From Temnopleurus reevesii (lineage: Eukaryota > Echinodermata > Echinoidea > Temnopleuroida > Temnopleuridae), in the NCBI GenBank assembly GCA_036244855.1, contig BQKZ01000469.1, positions 2,506-66,505 on the forward strand: DNA of 64,000 nucleotides, in the 5' to 3' direction. Positions 25,401 through 35,834 of the stretch are shown one piece after another. A program made the position numbers and the translations under genes. The stretch's first letter is position 1. Every line of letters starts with the position of its first letter. The notes beneath the pieces were generated by a model. It made no database searches. It was given only the letters and a program-made list of their open reading frames with translations, and was not told the DNA's origin.

Positions 25401-26525
25401 GTGTAGACGAGAAATGCTATGTATCCCTGTAAATTGTAGACTTAATTATGCTAAGGTCTAACATTACTGATGATGATTATAAGTTATAACTTGATGTCGA
25501 TGTTGATGGCAAATGAGATCCAAACTCCAATTGAGTGAATGTGTGCACTGCGATATGTTTTTTTTTAAAGATTCCTCAGTCTAAAGTTGAGTTGAGATAT
25601 TTATAAGATATTATTTTCATGTTTTGAAAGGTCATTTTTTGTTCATAAGCCTAAGATAGATGGCATACGGTTTATACATGATCTAAACGTAAATGTGCTT
25701 GTTGCGTTTTGGGAGAATTAATTGAAATTGCCTATCTTTTCAACTTATGGTATCCTAAAAACGTTGGTACAAAAAGAAAATTGATGTATAGTGACATTCA
25801 CTGATTCAGTGCCTTGTTATTGTATGCCAATTTTTATTCTTATTTTGCACATATTTACGTACTGTCAATTTTAATTGTCATTATTTCACTTTGTGTATAT
25901 TTTATGCGCTTGTCAGCAGAGTGGCAGGGAAATGGGAGAAGAGACGGCAAACCAGGAGAGTAAAGACAGCTGGCGTGCGCGCGACATGTAAATATTGTAG
26001 GCCTATACATCGGCGACAGATTACTAAAATGTCACAGGTAACCATGCCACTTTTTCCCCTCACTTAATGTTACTCATCTGACATGCAAAAAGCAAATTGA
26101 GGGCTTCCCTTCCCTTCCTGACTCAAATGCAACAAAAAGTGGGGAGACAATCTTCCCCACTTCCGATAGCTCATCTGACTAGCATTGAAGCGAAGTCCCC
26201 GTCCGTATGAATTTTTTGCTTGTTAGCTGAGCGGTGGAATGTGAGGACTCTCCCTTGCTTCTTGTCGCTCATCTCATATGCAAAAACAACAGATGAAGGC
26301 TTCCATTCCTGACTTCCCTTTAGCTCAGCTGACAAATAGTAAAAGGGGTGGGGGACTTTTCTCCCCCTTTCCCTGCCACTCATCTCACATGCAAAAGAAA
26401 GTGGGAGACTTTCTGCTTCACTTCCTGCTGCTCACATGACGAGCAACAAAAAAAATAGGGGGATAGACTTCTCTTTCCCATTACCTTGTAAAGCTGATAG
26501 CAAAAAGAATAATAAGGGAGGGGGG

Positions 26526-26562
26526 NNNNNNNNNNNNNNNNNNNNNNNNNNNNNNNNNNNNN
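26526..26562. other. Sequence gap of 37 N
   Basis: Unknown bases between G-runs. Open frames drawn through it are meaningless. Confidence 0.99.
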
Positions 26563-28412
26563 GTGGGGGGGGCTCCTCTTCCATTTGGACTGCTCTGCTG
26601 ACAGACAGATTAAATTCACATAAGAGAAACAATAAAGAAAGGCAATGAAATAAAAACACAAGAGGTGCCCATGTGCAGAAGAAATGTAAAATAATTGGTA
26701 AAGACAGGTCCATGTACATCTTTTTTTTTTTTATACAGATGTTCTGAAGACGCCGCATTTAAAACAGCTTGTTAATTTCAGTCACCGCTCCAAAACGTGA
26801 CGAGCACTTACATGTGCGATAAAAAGCCATAGCATATATGCTACATAGTTGTAATCTATGAGTATACATGTATGCATGCATCATTTTTAACTTGCCACAA
26901 TTGGAATTTAACCAAGGGTGCATGGAAAAAGAAGGCTGAACAAAGAACCTGAATCTGAAATTTTCTCTGAGGTTTCAAATTTATAATTTGATATTGTAGT
27001 TTCCGTGTATTTAACTTGGTTCCGTATTTTAAGATGAAAAAAAATTGTTTACCATTTTTGATGCCATAGTGGAATGATGTTTTGAATTATGAGTTGTTTT
27101 TGTACATTTTTTACATGTCTCTTAACCTTTAAGAATAACATTTGATATTACAGCTGAACTTCTTCAAGAACTTGCAAACTTTATTACTTTTTTCTTCACT
27201 TAAAGGAAATTTAAAGAATATCTTATTTTGTTTTATTTGATTTATTTTATCCAGAGTGGTGTAATTTATTGAAAGACCGCTGATTTTTTTAGCCGTTATT
27301 GGTGAGTACTTTATTCTTCACCATTTATTGTATGTTATGCTTCCTCCATTTGTTTACTGTAATGTTTGCTTTTTTATCAGTATTTTTGTGCTTGTGTGCT
27401 TGTACACATAATAGAATGGGAGAGAAAAAGAACATTTTATGCATGCATGAAAAATTTTAAATGTGAATTATATGGAATATTTTAAAATCCTGAAGTAATT
27501 GATCAGAGTGTGGGATTTTTTTTTGCACACAAAATTACTTTTTGTTGATTTCAAGGAACTTTGCTTCATACAACTGCAATATTGATCTTTTAATGGGCTG
27601 GAAAAGTGAAGTTAGATAACGATTCTAAATCGGGAATTTTTCATGACAAATTGATGTTCCATTTTAGGGAAACGAGTGGGTGCCCATTTTGTGTGAATTT
27701 GATTTATGTTCCTTGCAGGGAACCGGTGATTTGTATACTGTACACATGATTATGATTCAATTGTTTAGCTTAAATTTTGCAAATGTTAAATCATCCCAAA
27801 TTCTGTTAATGAAAGTTGTGTGCTCATGTAAATTTCTGGCTAAGATCATGGATATTTCTACATCGGACTGATAAAATGAAAATTTTGAGATCGCATTTGT
27901 CCTTGTATGCTGATAACTTTGTGTACTTGATAGTTTAGAAGTTTATGTGCCTTATTTATTTTCTGTTTTTAAGATATTTCAAGTTATTTTATAGTACATA
28001 CCTATAAATATAACATTTATTCAATTCTATAAATTTATGCAAGTTATAACCTCCCTATTTCTTCTTAAGATCTTGTTACAACTGAAATTCAGTTGTCTAG
28101 AATTGATTAGAAATAAGGAGAAATCTCACATTTAAAATGGAATGACAGAGAAATTCTCAATTACATTTAATCAATGCACCATCAATGGAGTACTTAAAAT
28201 GCCCTTTTGACAGTTGATGTTCTTTTTAGATGAAGTTCCCTGCTCTTCTTCGTCAGTTATTCTTATTTTAAATTTTTAATAAATCCTTCCTTAGTTGTGT
28301 CATGATTTATAGATCTGTAGGATTGTGTGAGCCTGGTCAAGTTTTCGATGCATATCATATGTCATCAATCTGTTTATACCTTTTGATTTTCCTTTCCCTC
28401 TATCTCTTGCAG

Positions 28413-31400
28413 CTCACTGCTCCACCACCCGCCGACAACCATGCATCGCAATTACAACGGCCCTGGCTATGGCCACCACGGCCACCATGGCCCCCATGGT
28501 CACCACGGCGGTCCCCACAGCGGCCCCCATGGCATGGGCATGGGTATGGGCGGCATGGGTATGATGGGGATGGGGATGGGTGGCAGCATGGGGATGGGAG
28601 GGGGTATGGGGATGGGCGGCGGCGGCCACCAGGGCATGGGCGGTGCAGGGGGCATGAGCAGCTTCATGGCCAAGTACCCTGCAGTCAGCAACTACACCAA
28701 CGACATGTCGCCGGCCGCCAAGGCATCCAGGGTGTTCGTTGGCAACCTCAACACGTACACGAGGAAAGAGGACAGGAAGAACGTCATGGAACTGCTGATG
28801 GAGACGTTCATGAAGTATGGCCGCATCAGGGCTGTCTCTATCCACAGTGGGTTCGGTTTCGTGCAGTTTGAGACTGGCGAGCAAGCAAAGAATGCCAAGA
28901 GAGGAGAACAAGGAAAACTTATCAAGACTCAACCAATAGGTGAGTGAATTTGATGTTGATCCCTACAGGTCTGCCAAACTTCAATCATTTTTAGCTCTTT
29001 ATATTTGTCAATCATCTATGATTGTTAAGTTTGGCATCTCTGTTGCGCTCTTATCAAGATAAAGAAAAGGAGCAAATAGACAAATTATTCAATGAACAAA
29101 AATTATCTACCATTTCAATGGCCCCAGTCAAATATCTTCACTTTTCTTTGTTTATTTCATCCTACATGTAGATGTTAAGAACTTTTAGAGGAGATTCCAA
29201 TACAAGTGGATCTTTTTCAGAATTTTGGATTCTGGTGTTGTGACAGGTGGTCTGATTTTTACTACAGCTGAGTAACAGAAGGATGATAACTATAAACTAG
29301 GTTAACTGGATTTTTAGGGAAACATGGACAAAATGTTACAAATTTATTTAGATCCTGTTTGCTTTCTTTATATTTTCTCGGAGTGAAAGTTCTGTTCCGT
29401 CCAAAGAGCAGGGTACGTTTATTTGATCCACTTTATTAGAAAGGATATTCAAGTGTAATTGTTTTTCCCCTGTTCACACCAGCTTTCTTGTTCACCACAT
29501 TTTACGGAATCTGTTTTAGCAGATAAAGCGAGTTAATACGTTTATCCAGAAACAAAATACTGAGTACTGATATTAACTCTGATCCTACATACTTCTTGAG
29601 GACATCTTTTATATTACAAGAATATGACGTCTTCTTGGAATTATACATTTTGCTTTGAATTTTCAGATCTTTACTTGGCAAGTGATCCCGATTTTAACAG
29701 ACCAAAAGGCTTCAAGAAAGTTAACCATGACTGTGGTTATGTGTAAGTAATTAATCTTTACTTTGTAATAGGATGTATCCACAGAGAAACTATATTTAGA
29801 TATTTGTTTTAATTAAATGTAGGTAGAGAGCTCCTATTGATTTTTATATTGTAAAATACAAAGAATGAAATGGAGAATGCAGATTTGAAAATATAAACAA
29901 TTGGGCCCGTATTCCGATAGCGAGATTTAACTTAACCCTGGACTAAACCATTGTTATTTAGACCCAGGCTATTTAAAAGTTAAACCAATAGTCTAAATCA
30001 CAATGACTTAGACTTGGGTTAAGTCAAACCACGATATCGGAATACGGGCCAATGTATCTTTCAATTTATTAATGGATAGCAAGATATGCATATCAAAGTT
30101 TTTATTCTGGGAAATAGAAGTTATTCAGTCAAAGTAATGGAGAATAGATTGGATTTTCCTTGTAGACTTTAACTACCTGCTGAATACTGAATATTACAGG
30201 GATTGCAAGATGCTTATTAAAGTCTTTTGGTTATATAATTTTCCAGTGTACACTCATTTTATGGTATCACAGGATTAGTATTATTTCAAGACTGAAGGCT
30301 GGGGATTTTTATGATTTTTTTTTTTAGCTCAATGCTTGCAAATGATTCATAAGACCATAATTTTTTCATGAAATAGAGAAATAAAAAGCGGTCAATAAAT
30401 TACAGTATTTGAAGACATGACTTCAAGGATGCTTTCATTCCTGCTACCTTTTACAGAGCATACGTGGATCCTATGACACTGCCCACCATTCCAGCGAAAG
30501 GAATTCCCACCATAAAGAAAAGGCAAAGACTCACAAAGAGTGGGGATGGTAAGTCAGACGGTGTCCTTTTTGGATGTGGGGATGACGATCTGGGGGGTGA
30601 TTCATCAAGATTTGTCGCAGAGACAACTAGTTAGCGCTGACAAATTCCTTGATTGTGATTGGATGAAAAGCACAATCGCTGACAGTTGCTATGGGAACTG
30701 ATGGAAAATGACTCCTTGTCGCTACGACAAATCTTGATGAAACATCCCCCAGGACCTTGTACCATACGCTTTTGTGATTAATCAGTTATTTGAAAGAGTA
30801 TTAACTGTTTGTCAACAAAATTATGAGAATTATTATTGATTAATCGCAGACCTTTATGATACAGAGCCCAGATTATATTTTTAAGTCAAAAGTCAGAGTT
30901 TATCTCCAAGTCAAATGTTGGAGGCTAAAAACGGTCTGTTAACTATATGAAAATAACTTGTTCTTCAATTTGTTCTTCTTGTGTAAAGATCAACTTTACA
31001 CAAGGGCCATTTGCACTTGAGGGGTAGAATGACCTCAGTTTTCTTTTGACTTGCTAGATCAAAGCACAAATACTATCTAGAATGGTCAAAACAATTGTTA
31101 AAAATCCTACAAAAATATTATCCTATGGTTTTGAGATAACAGTAAGACAAAGACAAACATTAAGACAAACTTATTGAAAATAACAATAATATCAGCAATG
31201 TTTGTGAACTAGTATTTGGAATTAATTTTCAATTGTCTCAGAGCAGAGTTTATAATATTTTTGACCTACACTTTATGGTTATTGTACCAAGAATAATTTT
31301 TGAGGTTCTTTGTTTGTCAAAACTTTTTGAGGATTCTAGGGCTAATGATGCTACTGAAATTGAATTGTACTGTTTTCTATTTTTATGAGCCAATGCGGAT

Positions 31401-31626
31401 ATTTATTTTATTGAGAGTATGAAAGTGCCCTGTTTGATGACATTTTACAGAGCCCGATAGTTGGACGTGTGTATTCTGCCAGCACGAAGCCATCACAGCA
31501 TGGGAACTCATGAAGCACGCCTCAGCCATACATCAAACACAGATCTACGACATGGGCGGCGGCGTGGACCAACCCAAGACAGATTCACAGCAAGAGGCCA
31601 TGCAGACACAGTCAGCCATGATGTAG
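28413..31626 (+). CDS. RRM + C2H2 zinc-finger protein with His/Gly/Met-rich N-terminus, paralog 3 (4 coding exons)
   Basis: Predicted 280-aa protein. Coding exons are 28441-28939, 29667-29742, 30457-30548 and 31451-31626 (TAG), phases 1, 2, 1. The acceptor at 28412 is 28 nt before the ATG. Residues 11-72 are low complexity: first His/Gly/Pro, then a Met/Gly run (14 Met between 32 and 72). SPAAKASR (90-97) is shared with paralog 2. The RRM has RNP2 VFVGNL (98-103) and RNP1 SGFGFVQF (136-143), then LASDPDFNRPKGFKK. A basic IKKRQR (211-216) precedes the finger C229, C232, H245, H250. A Gln/Met-rich tail of about 25 residues follows the shared QIYD. It has the longest N-terminus of the three. RNA binding and nuclear location are inferred. 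Confidence 0.9.
29903..30050. mobile_element. MITE with GGCCCGTATTCCGATA ends, copy 1
   Basis: Terminal inverted repeats GGCCCGTATTCCGATA / TATCGGAATACGGGCC enclose a TTAACC-rich core. It lies in intron 2 of RRM gene 3. The family also occurs at 42931-43242. Confidence 0.8.
30592..30750. mobile_element. MITE with GATTCATCAAGATTTGTCG ends, copy 2
   Basis: Same family as 9827-9990, with inverted ends and the shared core TCCTTGATTGTGATTGG. It begins only 43 nt after the exon 3 donor of RRM gene 3. Confidence 0.8.
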
Positions 31627-32270
31627 ATGCTGGATATGTCAGGTGACTGTGGGATGTCAGGTGACCATGGGGTGTCACATGACTTTAAAAAAGACTTGGA
31701 CAGAATGATGCATAGTGCATCTTTGATACGGAGATGTCTTGAAATCGAGACCACAGCGATCAACGATAGCTGTTCATCTCCACATATCGGTCGGCATGGA
31801 TGGACAAGCGAAATTGAGGACTAAACTGGAACCAATCTATTTATAGTACTTGGTCATCGTCTGATGACCATTACCGACCCAAAGGTTTGTGGTGGTCATT
31901 CTGTTGAAAGTGACCAAAAATATTTGAGAATTTCATTGTATTGCAGCTAGAGTATGGTTGTTTGGTTGTAGAAATGCGCTGTATGACAGTCTCCCATGTT
32001 AAAATAGTTTAGATTCTCTTAGTGTATATTGATTGTACTATTACAAATGGTACTGATCCCAAACAATTGAAATTGTAAACTTACAAACATGGTAAGTGTC
32101 TATTGTTCATAGAAATTCCCGTCTGCTCTCCATGTATATTCTACATTATGAAAGTTTGTGATGAGTAAGATGAAGTTTAGTTTTTTTTTTTTATGAATTT
32201 GCAGATCTGCCCTAAGTAAAATTTCAACTCAGTAAGATGCCCATGTATTGTTGGTGGTGTTATGAACCAG

Positions 32271-32276
32271 AATAAA
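32271..32276 (+). terminator. Poly(A) signal AATAAA of RRM gene 3
   Basis: First canonical AATAAA after the stop codon, 645 nt downstream, giving a plausible 3' UTR. Confidence 0.5.
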
Positions 32277-33929
32277 CATGTTATAAGGTATAGGATATTG
32301 TCATGAAATAGTCAGAGACTATTATTTGAAAAGATATGCTACACAACTTAAATTTGTGTCACTAGCATGCGAGTACGCTTTTCACTACGTTCAGGCCCTG
32401 TTACATGAGACTTTAAAATGATTGCAAATTGGTCAGTATTGGGAAATCCTGTGGAATCGCTGATGCGGATTGGCTGTTCCATAATGCTGCCATTAACTTT
32501 TGGTTACCATTAATGGCAAAGTTAACTTACCATCGATGGAAGGTTTTGTGCAATGGGCCCCAGGTCTCTCGGTGACCACGTAGCTTTCCTGTGTTCATAA
32601 AACCACTAAATAATATATGAGTACAAACTTCCTTCATATTATTTACTCACAAATTCCTGTATAATAAGTTATTAAAAAGACTCCCATGTCAGAAATAGTA
32701 TTCACCTTGAGCAGAGGGGGCACTGTGTTTTGGACAAAGTAAACAACTTCATTCAAGCATTCATTATAGCTAGGCACACATGAAAAAAATTTTATCCCTC
32801 TTATTCTGCAGAGATATGTCAACCCCTTTTATGGGTCCTTGCTGAAATAACTTCTTTATTGGTATCTGGTGATTAGTGANGTCAGATGTGTAAAACTGGT
32901 TGGCAGAGCAACTTTCATGTGAGCAGAAGGGACTGAAGAATTGGACAAAGTAAACAATTTCAGTCAATTATTCACAATAACTTCATAAATATAAGAAGAA
33001 AGTACTTTCCCAAGCTTATTTACAGATGAGATCTAACACCTGTTCAATATTTCTCAATGTTCAGAAAAAGAGGAAATTTCTTTTGTGTGCATCAACGGCT
33101 GAAGCTGTTGTGAAAGATTGAATGGAGATTGTTTACTTTGTTCCGATCTTTATCCCTTATCACAGAACTTGGCCCCTGATTCTAGAAGAAATATACAATG
33201 AAATATTCAAATATTTCATTATTTAAGAGCATTAGAAACAGTATATGGATTTGTGTTTAAAGAAATAATAAATCAACTCAAGTAGGTTAATGAAATAGTA
33301 TTTCTAATATTGTTATATGCCAAAATACAGATTTGGATAGATTGGTGTTTCTGTCAGTGTTTTCATGATGTAGGTTAACTTGAAGTGTTCTTAGATTTTA
33401 TTTTGAAATAGTTGTAATGAGAATTTGCATTTATTGGAATAAATAGTGTGCTAAGAGCGGTATAGGTAGTCTAACAGTTTAAAATATTCATAAATCTGAT
33501 GCTGCTTATCTTCTGAAATGAAATGGTGCAAATGATCTCTTGGTAAATTGTACACATGAAGCTCACTTCGGGGTATTTCCTAAGGTTCTGATGCAGGTTA
33601 CTTAAAATCATCTTTGAAATGTAGTTGGGGAAGGATTTTATGTATCCTCTATATCAGAAACATTTATCTTGGACATTCAGCTAAAGATTAATTGCAAACC
33701 TCTCAAATAGACTCAATTTGCACCTTTGTTAGGTGTAATATTTTTGAAGTTAGACTTTAATTAGGCCATTGCACACTATATAACTTTCGGTCATACAATG
33801 TTACAACTGTGGGTATAATGTCATCGTACAACCAAGTTTCAGGTCGTAAGACCAGGTTGGGAGGTTTTGGCATGTTGAATTTTTGCAAGGTCATATGACC
33901 TCTCCCGGCTTTGAACAGTTGCTTGGCAC

Positions 33930-34457
33930 AGGTACAGCCGTCCACACAACAGCGTCACTCAACAATTGTTCTCCAGAAGACGTGTTGCATTCGGTACTGC
34001 ATGCTTCAATCATTTATTGAAAATATGCATCTAATTTTGTAAAGAAAATCATGGTTTTAGCAATTAAAAGTTGATTTATTGTGCTGAATTGTTGCAATGG
34101 AAGATGAGCTCATGTTTAGGTATCGCCTATCAATGCAAGATATCGATATGGTATGCGTATTGTGCGGTGTCGGGTAATAAGGTCTGGTCGCATGGTTGTA
34201 AGGTCGTACAGCCTTCCACACAACAGCGTCACGAGACAATTGTTCTCCAGAAGACGTTTCGTCATTCGGTACTACATGCTTCAATCATTTATTGAAAATA
34301 TGCATTTAATTTTGTAAAGAAAATCATGGTTTTAGCAATTAAAAGTTGATTTATTGCGCTGAATTGTTGCAATGGAAGATGAGGGCATGTTTAGGTATCA
34401 TTTATCAATGCAAGATATCAATATGGTATGCGTATTGTGCAGTGTCGGGTAATAAGG
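33930..34457 (+). repeat. Tandem duplication of ~280 bp
   Basis: The block with ACAATTGTTCTCCAGAAGAC, AATTAAAAGTTGATTTATTG and TATGGTATGCGTATTGTGC occurs at about 33950-34170 and again at 34222-34457. The continuation of the second unit (ATAAGGTCTGGTCGCATGG) resumes at 34868 after an inserted MITE. Confidence 0.75.
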
Positions 34458-34867
34458 GTATTTCCACGGGGTTGGGTTCATTTTTGTGACATCCAAAAAC
34501 CCTAAATCTGTGGCTTTTTCAAACCAGGCAAATACAGTCCAATAATGACATTACCCCAATAACAGTATCTCACCCAGAAGTATTCCTCAAAGACTATAGC
34601 ATATTGGAATTTGATACCTGACAATTTCTTGCACATGCAAAAGCAGTGGGATGTCCATGTAACGTAGTGAAATTTTTGTATACCTGTACCTTCAAATCCA
34701 GAAAAGATTTCAAATCCAAATGTGTATAACTGAAAAAAAAAGCAATTTTCATCAATAGATCGAAGCCTAAGAAGATCTGAATTGATCTTCATGGTGAAGT
34801 GACAAAGGGGATCACTATGTTACATGGACTTTGCATGAAAAGTGGACCCAACCCCATGGAAATACCC
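34458..34867. mobile_element. ~410-bp MITE with GTATTTCCACGGGGTTGGG ends
   Basis: The ends GTATTTCCACGGGGTTGGG and CCCAACCCCATGGAAATAC are inverted repeats. ATAAGG flanks both sides and the duplicated host sequence shows the uninterrupted site, so this is a clear insertion. Confidence 0.8.
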
Positions 34868-34981
34868 ATAAGGTCTGGTCGCATGGTTGTAAGGTCGTAT
34901 TACTGAAAGTCATTTAGTCTGCGTTGGCATTTATGATATGCTAATTATTCTCAGTCTTTCACTCCCACTGGGATTTAAACT

Positions 34982-35594
34982 TTAAGGGGAACTAACCCCT
35001 GGAATTATCCTGCTCTCATGATATGAAGAAAAATCACATGAACAAAGTGTGAAATTTGAGCAAAATCGGACAACCCATTCAAAAGTTATGAATTTTCAAA
35101 GTCACAGAGATAAGACGATCACTGCCGCTCATGGGGATCCGCGCGATCAGCAAATTCGACGGAATCTTTGACGTCATGTCGGACAACTCCTCATTCACTC
35201 TGTACACAAAACTTCACATTTTCTCCCTTTTCTCGGAAAAGTCAACACAATGCTAATTTTCAGTTGGGGTATAGCATTTCTGTATTGATTCTGCATGTAT
35301 TTTAAAAAGATTCATGCCGCAACCTTACTCTAAATTTTGCATTGATCAAATTTTTTAAAATATTCTATGTACAAAGTGAATGAGGAGTTGTCCGACATGA
35401 CGTCACAGATTCCGTCCGTTTTTGCTGATCGCACAGATCCCCATGAGTGGCAGTGATCGTCAAATCTCTGTGACTTAGAAAGTTATAACTTTTGAGCGGG
35501 TTGTCCGATTTTGGTCAAATTTTCACAGTTTGCTCATCTGATTTTACCTCGTTCAATGGGAGCATGATAATCCCAGGGATTGGTTCCTCTTTAA
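34982..35594. mobile_element. 613-bp foldback element with ~230-bp arms
   Basis: Arms 34982-35215 and 35365-35594 are about 80% identical reverse complements by eye; for example GACGTCATGTCGGACAACTC on the left pairs with GAGTTGTCCGACATGACGTC on the right. The ends are AAGGGGAACTAACCCCTGG-like. The loop of about 150 bp has no coding capacity. Confidence 0.8.
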
Positions 35595-35672
35595 ACATGT
35601 TTTGACAGACTTCTGCAATCTATTTAAAGGCATCAAAGGAAGAACTAAATGGATAAATCATTGAAAGTTCCA

Positions 35673-35834
35673 GGGCGGTGTTTCACCAAGATAAGAAAGA
35701 CTTTGAGAAAGACTTAACGCACGACTGGTACCAGTTCTTGATCGAAAGTCTTATGCGTTCTACACTCGTTTACGTACTCCATTCTTTCTTAAAGTCGTGC
35801 GCAACTTTATGAACGACTTGGTGAAACACCACCC
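35673..35834. mobile_element. MITE with GGTGTTTCACCAAGATAAG ends, copy 2
   Basis: Same family as 5233-5400: inverted ends GGTGTTTCACCAAG / CTTGGTGAAACACC and a shared AAGAAAGACTTT core. Confidence 0.8.

Larger units (their letters stand above)
18587..28412. other. ~9.8-kb spacer between RRM genes 2 and 3
   Basis: No coding exon or RNA gene could be supported on either strand. Contents that can be named: a G-rich tract at 19393-19490, a polypurine tract at about 23800-23960, poly-C runs at 24128-24139 and 24451-24467, a CpG-richer patch at about 24770-24835, a single N at 22874 and a 37-base gap at 26526-26562 inside a G-run. Part of it is probably the 5' UTR intron and promoter of RRM gene 3. 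Confidence 0.45.

Noticed and set aside
26171..26758. Minus-strand frames around the 37-N gap
   Set aside because: They depend on unknown bases and G/C homopolymers; no protein motif.
28302..28932. Alternative-frame and antisense frames across exon 1 of RRM gene 3 (189 and 172 codons)
   Set aside because: Caused by the GC-rich repetitive His/Gly/Met coding stretch. The frame from 28441 has the RRM motifs and conserved exon phases.
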